This document shows positions 47,101 through 59,000 of a stretch of 64,000 bases of DNA, in pieces. A program made the translations under genes and the position numbers. The stretch spans positions 25,366,032-25,430,031 of the forward strand of contig NC_080582.1 in assembly GCF_029962835.1 (NCBI RefSeq), given 5' to 3'. The notes beneath the pieces are model-generated. The model had not been told where the DNA came from. It ran no database searches and was given only the letters and a program-made list of their open reading frames with translations. How positions within the stretch are numbered: the first letter of the stretch is position 1; each line of letters opens with the position of its first letter. The DNA comes from Magnolia sinica (Eukaryota > Streptophyta > Magnoliopsida > Magnoliales > Magnoliaceae).

Positions 47101-47351
47101 ACGGAGTTTCAATGTGCTCCCGAGAGCAACTGGGTTTTGAGATGGATTTTAAATTTCAGGGTAATGTAGCGTCAATGATTCTGCACGTTTTGGGTCTTGC
47201 AGATCATATTTAAAGTGATTAGTGCTAATTTCATAAGCACTCTTGTTTAACACTTGCTAATATTAACCTCATTTCTAAAGGATTTGGTTCTGGGTGATTT
47301 CTGCCTGAGGTGGTACTCGGGTCTTTGCACGGATTTTTTCGAGATGTTACA
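44185..47351 (-). repeat. F 5' LTR (3167 bp)
   Basis: Collinear with 33657-36817; plus-strand ends TGTAATGCCCTG and GATGTTACA. Differences from the 3' LTR are mostly transitions and small indels. It contains a CT microsatellite at 46456-46500. Confidence 0.92.
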
Positions 47352-48547
47352 CATAGCCTGGATAAGGCTGATGGTATTTATGGGACTATCAGCATATTTT
47401 TACATTACTCTGATATCGTATGATTTATGATCTTGCCAATATTTTTGATATTGTATGATTATGGGTTTATCAGTATTGCTACTTACTCTGATTACTCTGA
47501 TATTGCTTACTTGGCACTTACCTTGTGTACATACTTTCACCACCCACTAAGCTTTCTATAAGCTTATATACGATAGATGCGTGCAGGTGGCGTTAGATTG
47601 CAGCAGCGTTGAGCTTAGAGCATGCAGCGGACCTTTGAAGCTTTGATTTTATCATACGTATTTCCCTTTCAACACTGTATTCAAATGTTTATATTAGTGG
47701 ATATGTGATGATAATGTTGCCTTTATGATTTGGGTAAACTTGTGGTTATGCTTATTACGAGTTAAATGTAAGTTGGAAAATCCTCCTTGTAGGATCCCAG
47801 GATCAAAATCTGGCGTATGGACACTGGGGGCCGAGAATGGGGTACTATGGAGGTTGTCGACACCGGATACGGTGATCGGGAATTTTGTGAGCCCAGTTTC
47901 CAAGTTTGGGGTGTGACGGCTGGCCTCGGCTCGACTCGGCACGAACAGTGGCTGACCTTAGCTCGAACTTGGCTCGGCTCGGTCCTCGAGCCTGTCTGGC
48001 CAGCTTGGTTCAGTTCGGTCAGCAGCTTGGGCCGAGTTCGAGCCAAGATCGAGCCGAGTTCGCTATTGAGGCATTTTCACAGACACCTGAACTGCAACTT
48101 CAAAATCTCACTGTTTTACAAACAAAGGTAATGGTTTTACAGGTATTTTCTCAAACATTTTCTAAGTAACATAAAAAGCAAAAAAAAAAGAAAAAGAGAA
48201 AAGGTATTTGTTTCTTGTACATACCTTCCTTGCCACCAGCCAAACCTTCCTTGCCACCTTACGACCAGCCACATTTCGTTGAGTCTTTTTATCAAACAGT
48301 TGGTGAGCAACATCAATGGAAAAGTAATCGAATCACCGAACTAGTTTGATCAGAGCTGGATTCGATCCGAGTCAAGTTTAGCTGGGCCTGCTTGAACTCA
48401 GCTCGAACTCATTTTCGAGCTAAAAAAAATCAGCTTGATTCGTCTCGAACTTAGCTTTGAATCCAGTCGAATCGAGGTTTTTCAAGTCGAGTCGACTCGA
48501 GCGAGCTATTCGAGCTAGCTCGGTTCGTGTACACCCCTACCCAGTGT

Positions 48548-48878
48548 AGGAGCTTACTACTAAAGGCTTTCGAAGTAAATTCGCCTCCCACGGTAAGCTA
48601 CGTGAGGCCACCTTGATTTTTGTGGGAAATGCACCCCGTCCATCCATTTTTCCAGATCATTTTAGTACACGGGCCAAAGAACGATGCAAATCTAGAACTC
48701 GAGTGGGCCGACTAATAGGAAAATGTGAGTAGGTAAATGCCTATAGTTAAAACATCTCTAGGTCCACTGTTATGCTTGCATGCCATCCATATAGTTCATA
48801 GGCCATTCCTGTGCATGGGTCATTACTACTGGGATGAACTGAAAACACGAAAAGTGGCTTGGGTCATTGCTACTTGGG
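48548..48878. mobile_element. MITE arm following the four-layer nest
   Basis: CGTGAGGCCACCTTGATT, CGTCCATCCATTTTTCCAG and GATCATTTTAG are MITE-arm words. TTCATAGGCCATTCCTGTGC follows. It may be the remainder of the outer fold-back MITE or a separate copy. It ends abruptly where the G-element LTR begins. Confidence 0.5.
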
Positions 48879-49255
48879 GAGTAACTATTGAGAATCCATG
48901 GAGCTTTTTGGACTAGTCAGTAGTCACATAGCCTTTCAAATATATGAGAATAAAAAAATGAAAATAATTTTTAATAAATTAATTAGTTCAAAAAGGTCAT
49001 ATTTAAAATAAATTTAAAAAATGAAATAAAAATCTTTTAAATAATTAGTTCAAACTTAAGATAGAGGTTTAGACTCAAACTCCAACTTAAACACCCTAAA
49101 AACATGACTTACTATAAATACTAAACTTACTATTTATAGCCAGTCATCATTCCTACTCGAAGTTATGATTTTCGACCAAAAATAAGAAGTGTCTAATTTG
49201 GCCTAACAATGTTATTCTCCTAATTTTTCCAAGCCCTTTTCATGTTGTACATGAC
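48879..49255 (-). repeat. G2 LTR fragment (3' LTR side)
   Basis: Matches 50200-50570 over words such as GAGAATCCA(T/C)(G)GAGCT, GAAAATAATTTTTAATAAAT, TTTAGACTCAAAC and TTTTCGACCAAAAATAA. Both ends are missing relative to the copy at 50165. Confidence 0.75.
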
Positions 49256-49261
49256 TTTTAT

Positions 49262-50140
49262 GAGTCAATGGATAAGGCCGAGTTGGGACTCTTGAAAGTT
49301 GAGTTTCCACCCTATCTGTCAACTGAACTGCTTCATTCATGGTTTCGACTGGGTGCATTTGAATTCGGTCTTGAATTATTGATCATGAATCGCTTATGAA
49401 CCGTGTTACCTTTTACAATTTGGTCTCCGCCAAATCATTTCACATTGCCAACCACTAGAATTCTTCAGGGTAATCTGTAATGGTTCTATTCCCTTGCTTG
49501 TAATTTTGGTATTAATAGAATAATACATGCTCCTAATCACTGGTGAAGAGTCATGATTGAAGAAGTCGTCTCATCCGAGACCATGATCGGATGGGTGCGT
49601 TATTTTGTTAGCCATGTGAGAGTTATAGTTGCTCCCACCAGGGATTTTAATTTAAACGCAACTAATTTCATTTTCTTATGTTCTGGCATGTCCATGTAAT
49701 CAAAATACCATTCTACTTTGGCTAACCAATTGTCTAAGAATTGTATACACAATAAACCATTAAAAGTAGAAGTTTGGCCTTTAGCCTATTTTAGTGTGAT
49801 CTAGTCAATCATCTCCATGAACCGATCATCGAGCAACTACGCCATCGATGTCCTCATCGCTGGAGCTCGACTCATTTGGAGTAGCCCTATAATTTACCTT
49901 CTGAAGGGCTCTACAGTAATCAGGGTTATGTCGTACAGAGATCACGGAGGGCTAAGCATCGCCTCAGGATCAGACCAGAATTAGTGCATCCGTAATACGG
50001 TCAAAGGTTGCATGCAGCCCTTGCATGGTCAACTGACTCTCCTAATGGAAAGCTTCCATTCTTCCCAATAGATAATGAATCCATGTATCACTGTCCACAG
50101 GATATTGGTCCATTCCGTCATTAGTTGTCATCACCCAGAG
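49262..50140 (-). pseudogene. G2 gag fragment (Ty3/gypsy)
   Basis: Minus-strand reading: MEAFHQESQLTMQGLHATFD-like coil (HQES written from 50042 across a stop), then SSSDEDIDGVVARSSVHGDD, NWLAKVEWYFDYMDMPEHKK, MKLVAFKLKS, WWEQL, and (with frame changes) QGNRTITDYPEEF and MHPVETMNEAVQLT. This is the retrotrans_gag capsid domain of the chromovirus type that carries DYMDMPEHKK. It has many stops and runs straight into LTR sequence at about 49255, so pol has been lost from this copy. Confidence 0.8.
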
Positions 50141-50150
50141 GGGAGTCCTG

Positions 50151-50163
50151 GCTCTAATACTAA
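50151..50163 (-). promoter_or_regulatory. G2 primer-binding site (initiator tRNA-Met, mutated)
   Basis: TTAGTATTAGAGC on the minus strand, matching TTGGTATCAGAGC with two transitions, immediately after the LTR end TGCGTCA. Confidence 0.75.
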
Positions 50164-50164
50164 C

Positions 50165-50660
50165 TGACGCAAGGAGGGACGTGATGAGGTCGATCACCGT
50201 CTTCCTTAGGAAATAACTACTCAGAATCCACAGAGCTCTTTGCACTCCTTATAGGGTTTCCTTAAATTCACGAGGAATAAAAAATAGAAATAATTTTTAA
50301 TAAATCTGAAATAAAATAATTGATGATAAAAAATGGAATTACAATCCTTTAAATAATGAGCTCAAACTTGGGATAGAGTTTTAGACTCAAACATCCTAAA
50401 TCATGACTTATTAAACTTATTATTTATATATGGTCCCCATTCCTTCTAGACATCATAGTTTTCGACCAAAAATAATAAGTGTCCAATTTGGCCTAACCAC
50501 ATTATTCTCGTAATTTTTCTATGCCCTTTTCAAGTTGGGCAAAACTCCTACAACTTAAGGGATAAAAGGTTATACTTGAACTAAAACTTACTATATTATA
50601 GTAAAAATGAAAATAAAAGTAAAAATTAACCGTTGATCTAATGTAATGTCACAAATTCAG
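50165..50660 (-). repeat. LTR shared by G1 (as 3' LTR) and G2 (as 5' LTR)
   Basis: On the minus strand its 3' end TGCGTCA adjoins a PBS and gag of G2. Its other side is reached about 200 bases after the integrase C-terminus of G1. A start near TGTGACATTACATTAG (about 50650) is likely but not verified by a second complete copy. Confidence 0.6.
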
Positions 50661-52406
50661 CGTCTGAAACTCGGCATAGCTGGTTGGTTGGCTAAAGTGG
50701 CTTCTCCTACCCCAAAATCATATATGATATATCGAAAAACCATCCCATTTTACGAGATATGGCTGTTTTAAGGTTCTAACGGTCCAGATGATTTCCACCT
50801 CTGATCAGGCCTTCTCTAGTCCATCTTTGCCATGAAAGTGTCTGCGACCTACTTTACATCAGTCTCCTCCACTTCAAAAGAACTCAACCTCAAGTTCTCG
50901 TGCAACTTCGGATCATGATACTCAGTCAGGTCTGCAACGTTAAAAGTACGTGAGATTTCCATGTCATCTGAAAGATTAACATCGTAAGCGTTGTCATTGA
51001 TCTTTTGGAGGATCGGTATTGGTCCAATCTTATTGTTCTTTGACTTCTTATAGGCCTCTCATCATATAGATGCACCATAACATGGCTGCCTACCTCGAAT
51101 ACCTTTTTGTTGACGATGCTTGTCGGCTTGCTCCTTATATTTGTCATTTGAAGCTTACATCTTGATTTTCACATCCTCATGAATGCCCACAATTTGGTCT
51201 GTCATATATTCTGTTGCAATGCTCATGCCCGTGAGCTTAAGCAAAGTGACCATGTCAAGTGTGTGGTGGGCACTTGACCATAAACAATTTGGAATGAGGA
51301 CTTCCCTGTTGAGTGGTTAAACATGTTGTTGAATGCATACTCTTCTTGAGAAAGGCCAAATCTCACTACTTCGGTTTGTCACCTAAAATACACCGAAGGA
51401 GGTTTTTCAACGTGCAATTCACAACTTCAATCTGACCATTGGTCTGTGGGTGGTAGGTACTATTAGATTGGATTTGCATACTAAACTAATTCCACAAAGT
51501 CCATCAGAAATAGCTAATGAACTTCGTATCACAGTCAGAAGTAATGGTGTTAGGAACCTCGTGTAGCCGCATGACTTCTCTAAAGAATAGATACGCTATG
51601 TGTGTTGCATCAAAGGTCTTCTTACATGTGATAAAGTACATCATTGTTGAGAAATGATTTACTACTACAAACACCGAATCCATGTCATGCTATGTTCATG
51701 GGCGACTAAGCACAAAGTCCATAGATAACTCCCTGTAAGTATCGTCAAGCACAGGTAACGGGGTATATAGGGTTGTATTATAATACTGTCCCTTGGAGGT
51801 CTAACAAACATGACAGCATTGCACTACTTTACCCGCGATACGTGCCAATTGTGGCTAGTAATATCGTTCATCAACAAGAGCTTACATCTTGTCTCATCCA
51901 AGATGTCTACCAAGGCCACCTTCATGTAGTTCTTGGATAATTTGCTCCCTCAGAGAACTTTAAGGGATGCACAATTGATTTCCATTGAAGAGGAAATTAT
52001 CTTGCATATGTAGGACACTGGAATGACCCTCTTAACACATCATTCATGCATCCTTAAAGTCCTCCCCCTCAAAATATAGCTCCTTGAGACAGTCGAAGCC
52101 GATCACCTAATTGCTTATAGTAACAAGTAGTGATGTACGATGGCTAAGTGCATTAGCTACCTTGTTTCGTTGCCTTGACTTATGTTTTAGAGTGAACGGG
52201 AATTCCTGTAAAAATGTTACACATCTAGAATGCACACGATTCAAGTTAGCCTGACTATTAATAAACTTTAAGGCTTGATGGTCAATGTATAGAACAAACT
52301 TTCTTTGAATCAGATAATGTCGTCAATGTCACATCACTTAAACCACTACGTATAGCTCAAGATCATATGTCGACTACTTCTTTCAAGCTTTATTGAGCTT
52401 TTCACT
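50661..52406 (-). pseudogene. G1 pol, distal part: RNase H C-terminus and integrase
   Basis: Minus-strand reading from 52406: [30 protein letters not shown] and [17 protein letters not shown] (RNase H end). Then [43 protein letters not shown] and YHPQTNGQIEVVNCTLKNLL (integrase core with D and E positions). Then VFEVGSHVMVHLYDERP, KSKNNKIGPIPILQKINDNA, YDVNLSDDMEIS and FNVADLTEYH. The VMVHL and FNVADL words place it in a chromovirus lineage distinct from F. Multiple stops and frameshifts. The sequence continues in 56982 onward; H separates the halves. Confidence 0.87.
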
Positions 52407-55400
52407 TGTAACACCTCAGTTCCCGAAACTCGAGTACACTACTTATTTTTCAAAAATCCGAGTGTTAACCTTTAAAGATAAGCTAAATTTCATGTACACT
52501 TTTTTTTTTTTCTTTATCAGAGTTAGCAATTTAGTGGAATGGAAACAAATCAAGTATAAGAGGGAAGTCCAAATACACATAACAAAATAATCGAGTGGCT
52601 GCCCGAAAGCTTATACAAACCAATGTCTAAAGTTTTTACCATACATGACAGTACAAAATTAAATACGAATAAAATTAATAATAGAAAGTCATAAGATCAT
52701 CTGACTCCTATTCCGCATGAACATCGGCATGCGCATCATCTGCATCTCTTGCACATTGAATATGGTTTGATAACGTCAATGGCTATCGCAGTGAGTTGTA
52801 ACCCCTAAGATTTATTGAAACATCAAGATAATTAGGCATAGTTTATGAGGGACAGTCCATAATGAATATTTCGCAAGGATCATCATAATAAGGAGTCAAA
52901 GTTCATTAGATGCATGTGCAAACATTAAAGAAATTTCACAATGGTATTCTTGTTAAATGCATGAATGCATGCACATGCTCACAGATTTGTGGATGCACAT
53001 CCAGCAGGCAAAAATGTCGCCCAAGGAGAACTAGCTACCCAAAAAAGTACACAAAGGTACGCCTTAAGGAGAAGTAGCCACCCGGAAGAGATTAAGCAAC
53101 AAGGACACCCAAGTCAAACTAGTCTCCTAGAAAAGTACTTAAAAGCACTCCCTAAAGAGGACTAGGCACCCAAACAGTCCATGCGACAAGGACAACCCAT
53201 AGTGATTCGAATGCATGTGATAATAACTTAGAATCACTCGGTAAAATACTCTATGGTACAGCCCATAGTGCCCCAAGAAACCCCGCGTCTTAAATCGACC
53301 ACCCGGTAAAATCCACATGCCATGAAATACCACCATCCCCAACTCATGAGGCTAATAAATAAGGTATTTAAAGGTAACCTCTTCAACTAGTGGCCAATCA
53401 TAGTTCGACAAGTGGAACTTACCATTGTAGGGTTATACGAAAATAATCCATAAAAGTCGAAAAAGGGCAAATAGTCAATCAAAGCCATATAAGGCAAATA
53501 GTCCATTTAAGGATGCGATAGAAGGGATTGTCTCCAAAAAGCCATAAAGGCACAGGCAATTCACAAGATGGTGAGTCCACAACATAATCTCAATTGGTCT
53601 ATTACATAATTTGCCACTAGTTCGAGAACCCTCCAAAAGCACCATAAAGTAATCATAAGTGAAACAAGCCACATACAATATCAATAGCTCTTACACAGAT
53701 AAAATGTTTAGTTTAAAACAAAATAGGAATATTTGAGATTTATGGCAAGTTTGAATACTTGAATTTAAATTCAATTATCAATCATTTATGAAGAATCATT
53801 CACTTATGAACTATTAACACTTCCATTGTAGGTTGTATTAGATAAGTAATAAAGTAAATGAATTAAGATAACTATCACGATGTAGAAAATCTTGAAGGGT
53901 GATCCTCATCTTGAAGTGTGGATTCTCTTCTTAGTAGACTAGAGATCACAAAGGGATTCAAAGCACTTGATCTAACCTAAAATACCATACATGGATAGTT
54001 AGGCTACATTTGTTTTAGGGGTGATTACACACCTAGTTTTGCTACTAATGCATCAGTTACAAGCTAGAACAAAGAGATAATTTTAAACTATCCAACAACT
54101 ACATACCTTGATTGAGTCGACTCAGAAATGATAGATCAACACCAATCGCTCCAGATTTGATACAAGGTTGCTGAGCTGCAACGAGTCAACTCTTTCCTTT
54201 CTTCTTCATCTTCCCATTTCTTCTTCTTTTTCCCCCTTTATTTTTTCCAACATTTAGCCCCATTCACTGGTCCTAGCAAACTCGACTCGAATCGGTCTTA
54301 GCAAGTCGAATCGACTTGACTCGAAAGTAATCCGAACCCCACTTTCCCTTTCTCTTCCTTCCTTAACCTCTTCCTTCTTCTTTCTTTTCTTCTTCCCACA
54401 ACACACATCCAGCAAATTACTGGGTCAAACCAGATCCTAGACTCAGGAAACTCACTGAGTCAACTCGGCCATGACTCAATGAAAGGTGGTGATGAGTCAG
54501 GCTGACGCAACGTGGCACATACAAAGTTGATCAGGAAGCAATGGTAATTGGGTAATCCCAGTCACCACTCGGCTCATTAAATAACAAATGCTCCCCAAAT
54601 GAATTGGATTCAAGTTGGACCCGACGGACTCAACCGAGTTAACTCAGAAGTGATGCACAGCCTCTCCTCTCTCCTTTCTTCTTCCATTCCTATCCTTCTT
54701 CTCTCTCTCTCTCTATTTCTCTCTTTCTCTACTAGGATTTCAGCATCACGCGGACCTGACCCAAGCCTGGATTTGAGCCCCGACTTGGCAGCGACTCGAA
54801 CCAACGAGTCACGAGCTTGACTCGACAGCAACTCCGACGGGTCGAGCTGGTTTGGCAATGATGCAGCGGCTACTCCACTCCTATCTTCATTTTCTTCTTC
54901 CTTTACTTCTCTTCCTTTCTTCTCTGCCGGAGGGACCTAAGACACTAGACCCGGCCTAAACTGAGCTGACGCAGTGCAGCACTGCTGAGTCCAGCTCCCT
55001 TTCTCTCTCACGGTCTTCTTCTTCTTCTTCTTCTCTCTCTCTCTCTCTCTCTTTATTCGACCAGAGAGAACCTGGACTCGGTTAGCACTCATCGCGACTC
55101 GAACTGAGTCATCAACTCATTGTTGCATCAAGAACGATGCATCTTCCCTCTTTCGAATTTCCTTTTTATAACACTTTCCGTTTCTAAAAAGTGTAGCCCT
55201 AACAACAGCCTAGAGCTCCACTGACACGAGCTCACGACTCGGGCAACAAGCTAGACTCACCCCTGTAATTTGGTGTGGTAGTAAAGATGGCACACACCCC
55301 TCCCTTTCAAGTTTTCTATTTTTGGTGTGGGTTTCCCTAAAAGGAAAGAGGCTATTTATAGCCTGACAGGGGCCTAGAAAGATCGGCTACTAATTCTCTA

Positions 55401-56976
55401 AGATTAGTTGCAAGTTTGGTTCCAATTCGCATTATGCATTCAGTTTTTTTACCGGGTTATCGGCTAATCCTGATAGACTTGGTTTGCATGGTCATAATCT
55501 ACTATTATGAATGGTCATAAGGCATTGTAGGCCACCAGATTAACACTTCTGATTAAAGAATGGGGTCCACTTAAGGGAGGTGGGTTTTTTGAATGGATGG
55601 GGAAGATGATGGCCATGATCATGGAAAGTTCCTATCAAAGGACTGATCCTACGATCCGAGGCTTATGAATGGTCCTAATTGGATCACTTGACACTATGGG
55701 GTCCTTATTTTAGATGGTCATTAGCTTCCCTAATGGGTTCGAGTGCAACATGTGGCGGCAAGAAACTATATGAATGGTCATCGAGGAAAACCCTAACTCC
55801 AAGGTGTAAATGGAGGGTTAGGATTCCTTTGCATGAGTGGTTAGGATCTAAGGATGAAGAGCATGTGCACTGCCAGCTGTCTTGGTTGACAGTTTCCATT
55901 TTTGGAAATACACAGCACATAACTCTCCTTTCACCCGAGATTGTGCACAATCACATGAGCAGTTAGGAGCAGAAAATAACGGGGTATGGTTGAAGTTTCA
56001 TGGCCTACATGATGGATGGTTTAGATCATTCATTTGATCCCATTTTTTGGTTCACATAGATGGAAGTGTTTGGTTTTGATGGATGGAAAACACTCCGCGC
56101 ACATGTCAATTGCGCCTGATGTTACGTGCAAGTATGCATGCACCGATGTGCATAAGTTCTTAGGTTTTAACCAAAATATCCTAGGCTATATGATGGACGG
56201 TTTGGATCATCTAATAAGATCATAATGGTGGGCCAAAATTTGAATTGATGGACCCTGTCCATTCACTGGCGAAAATGCAGGAGAAATGAGAAAAATCTCT
56301 CTTTTTCACCATTTCATCGGGTCAACACGATTTAACTGTGTTGACAGGTCCAGTGCACTGCGAGTGCATGAACATCTTATGCACACTCAGTTACAGTGGG
56401 GCCCATATTGATGTACGATCCAATCCATCTGACCATTCGATACTATAGGTCCAATCAAGACCCCTGGCCAGCAATCAAGCAGATCTAAAGCTTAGTGGGC
56501 CATATAACTAGGATTTGTATGTCCAGATGATAATATTAAATGATCTACTAGTTAGATTACTGTTAAATGTGACCAATCCCATTCCTAAAGAGTCTCACGA
56601 ACTACCTGAGGGAAATGTAAGGGTTGGTTTTGCATTCAAATACTTTAATTTGTATATTTTAATGACAGATAGCCCCAATCCAATGTGGTGGGCTTGATGA
56701 ACGATGAATCTGATGATTTGGGTCCTGATATTGGTTATGGATGGCTCATCCTACCTACTAAGGAGATCGAGATCCTAAAAATGGATTTTTCAGATGGTGT
56801 GATGGTCCATCTTGAGATTCAATTGATGGATAGTTTAATCTGTGGATGACGATTATACTCGACAGTTGGATTCGGGTTAGCATGAAGTTGAATATTTATG
56901 TAGGTTAGGTCTATGTCTACACTAAGTTGAGTCTCCATAGTAACTCTTAGAGTACTAAAAAGTATGGGGTGTTATA
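52407..56976 (+). mobile_element. Solo LTR H (4570 bp) inside the RNase H of G1
   Basis: Begins TGTAACACCTCAGTTCCC and ends GGGGTGTTATA (expected TTACA). Target duplication TCACT (52402-52406) versus TCATT (56977-56981), one transition. Removing it rejoins G1 exactly at FYS/EKLN of RNase H. No internal terminal repeat or protein domain is seen. Contents include degenerate CCxAAGGAGAACTAGCxACC units (52990-53210), pyrimidine tracts (54180-54420, 54660-54735, 55010-55055) and GGTTTGGATCAT / GGTGGGCC modules near the end. The family ends differ from A-D. Confidence 0.8.
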
Positions 56977-56981
56977 TCATT

Positions 56982-58160
56982 GTAGAAGGCTACCGTCCTG
57001 CCTTCCTGTGATAAGACTCCTCCAATTCCACCATATGAGGCGTCACACTAAACCTTAAATAGCTTGTCGAAATTGAGAAGAACCAAGACTGGTGTTTTAG
57101 ACAACCAATGCTTGATTTCAGCAAAGCTCTTATCAGCCTTATCGGTCCACTGAAATAGGCATTTTTTCATGTAATATTATAATGTTGTAATTCTGCATGA
57201 ATCGATGATAGAATGTCGCCAACCCATGGAAACTCCCCACTTCATGAATGTTCGTCATAATGGACCATTCCTTGATGGCTCACATCTTTTCATCTTTTAC
57301 ATGAATGCATGTGAATGTCACAACAAATCCTAAGAATAACAGGATGTCTGTTAAAAAACTACACTTCTTTAAGTTGAGATACAACTTGTTAACTGTCAGG
57401 ACCTGTATCACCTTCCTAAGATGTTTCATGTGATCTGTCTCACCCTTGCTATATATCAGGATGTCATCAAATATACTACTACAAATTGGCCAATGAATGA
57501 CTTCGACACTTGATTAATTAGATACATAAAACTGCTCGGTGTGTTCGTTAGACCGAAGGACATGGCCAGCTACTCATACAATCCTTCCTTGGTCTTAAAT
57601 GTTATTTTTCACTCATCACCTAGCCGAATATGAATATGATAGTACCTGCTCTTCAGATCGAGTTTAGAGAACATTTTGACACGTTCCAGCATATCAAGCA
57701 TATCATCCAACCGCTATATCTGGAACCAATATTTAATGGTAATCTTATTAATTGTCTAGCTATCGACACACATGCATCGGCTCCATCTTTATTCGGTGTT
57801 AATAAAGCTGGCACGACACATGGGCTGATGCTCTCTTAAAAAAATCTTACAAATCAATTCCTTCACCTGCCCCTAAAGTATCTCACACTCTTTTGGACTC
57901 ATCCAATAATGATAACAGTTGGGCAAGCTAGCCCTAGTGACAAGAGATATGTGATGTTAGATGTCCCATATGGAGAGCAATCCATTGGGTAACTCTCCAG
58001 GCCAAATTTCTTTAAATTTGTTCAACAACGATCTTAAACTTGGAGGAATGTCTAAGGGCTCTGAGTCCTTGCCATTTACCACCATGGAGTACAACTCACT
58101 AGTTTCCTTAGATTCCTCCACAAAATCCCAAATGGTTAAGAGGGAGCTCCCCTCCACTTA
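56982..58160 (-). pseudogene. G1 pol, proximal part: reverse transcriptase to RNase H start
   Basis: Minus-strand reading: EPLDIPPSLRSLLNKFKEIW and PGELPNGL (pre-RT). Then, after frame changes, [24 protein letters not shown] motif, TFKTKEGLYE, and [20 protein letters not shown] around the catalytic DD (57462-57467, one T lost just before it). Then LNLKKCSFLTDILLFLGFVV and SFHGLATFYHRFMQNY, and at the left edge CDASYGGIGGVLSQEG, the start of RNase H. Contiguous with 50661-52406 once H is removed. Heavily mutated. Confidence 0.85.
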
Positions 58161-59000
58161 GAAGCTTCAGGGGTGATTTTCTGATGTCATAAGGGCAAGA
58201 TCATCTTTCAACCGTCCTTGATGAAGACGTAAATTGCCTTGGTCGACCGAGTAATATATGACATGATTTCATGTCGACCACGTCACAAAGTACTTGATCT
58301 TTATAATTCCTACCAATTGAAAATGAGATAGTGCATTGTTTAGTTACCTTGATCTCGTTCACCTTTTTATCCAGCCAATCGAGTAAGGGAATAATGCTTT
58401 GTCGTATGTAGCCGTAACTTGTCCATCATCACCTTCGAGATAATGTTCTCACTACTGTTTTGTCTATGATTACATCACAGACTTTGACTTTGACAGTACA
58501 CTACGTATGGAATATAATGTGCCACTACGAGCGCACCTCCTTGGAGTGTACAAAATTGCCTCACGACCAAGGATTTGCCATAATCCTCAGCCAACCATTC
58601 TTCGTCACTAGCTTCTTCTTCAGTGACTTATTCATCTTCATCAAATTGAGGGCCTTCTTTTGTTGTCTCACTTTTAGTGCCTCTTCATTAATGGCCAAGT
58701 GATCTGTGAGGCATTGAGGGAACTCATTTTACAAGTGGCTCAATTGGCCACAAAGATAACAATTATTCAACCTTGGTCGACCATAAGGATTTGGAGTCCT
58801 ACTCGGACACGCTGTTGTGGGTGTTGCACGTTGAGGCTTAAATGGATTGCTCCCCATATCACGATTTGCGGTTGTAGGAGGTTGAGAATACCCTCCTACT
58901 GGTTCATTTCCTTTGCCAGTGTTGAATCTTGCATGGGACCTATCATGGGGGCTGAGTCGAAAGATAAGGTCGAGTAGAGACTATTGCAAGCATGTTTCCA
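58161..59000 (-). pseudogene. G1 gag C-terminus (zinc knuckle) and protease
   Basis: Minus-strand reading from about 58990: ARFNTGKGNEPVGGYSQPPT, NPFKPQRATPTTACPSRTPN, then the knuckle NNCYLCGQLSHL, a stop, NEFPQC (about 58735-58775). Then EEASDEEW, VVRTLSR, LRLHTTKHYSLTRLAG, KVNEIKVTKQCTISFSIGRN, YKDQVLCDVVDMKSCHILLG and RPRQFYVF. The last block is the retropepsin-like region of this chromovirus lineage, ending in the LLGRP motif. The catalytic segment is degraded (VIIDKTVV). Frames are repeatedly broken. Confidence 0.75.

Larger units (their letters stand above)
33657..47351 (-). mobile_element. Ty3/gypsy chromovirus F (Tekay/Del-like), 13.7 kb, complete but decayed
   Basis: Two LTRs (33657-36817 and 44185-47351), target duplication CATAG at 33652-33656 and 47352-47356 (perfect), a PBS and a PPT define a complete element on the minus strand. 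Order in its own direction is LTR, PBS, leader, extra ORF, gag, protease, RT, RNase H, integrase, chromodomain-like tail, PPT, LTR. The two LTRs are about 95 percent identical by eye. Gag and pol carry many stops and frameshifts, so the copy cannot be autonomous. Lineage is called from the integrase tail (EATWETE motif) and the large LTRs. It inserted into the 3' block of element D. Confidence 0.92.
28925..47918 (+). mobile_element. Solo-LTR-like element D (about 5.3 kb of its own), same family as A-C, split by gypsy element F
   Basis: Begins TGTGAGACCCGTATCC and ends GGGGTGTGACG (final A changed to G). Target duplication GCTGG at 28920-28924 and 47919-47923, perfect. Own sequence is 28925-33656 plus 47352-47918. 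It follows the A-C layout but is longer because of an expanded GGGACCCACC module array (29585-31130) and a 530-bp GATTGTCGAGGCC array with duplicated flanks (31725-32254). The terminal CCCAGGATCAAAATCTGG block is intact. No coding capacity was recognised. Confidence 0.85.
28889..48539. mobile_element. hAT-type MITE (about 0.65 kb of its own) split by a 19-kb insertion
   Basis: Left terminus TAGGGGTGTACA at 28889 and right terminus TGTACACCCCTA ending at 48539 are perfect 12-bp terminal inverted repeats. The 8-bp target duplication is CCCAGCGC (28881-28888) versus CCCAGTGT (48540-48547), differing by two transitions. An 8-bp duplication is diagnostic of hAT. Own sequence is 28889-28924 plus 47924-48539, rich in GAGTCGAGTC/GCTCGAACT words and non-coding. 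It is interrupted after 36 bases by element D. Confidence 0.85.

Noticed and set aside
55679..55966. 95-codon plus-strand frame in solo LTR H
   Set aside because: Not conserved in the equivalent region of the H relative (59641-60856); no domain.
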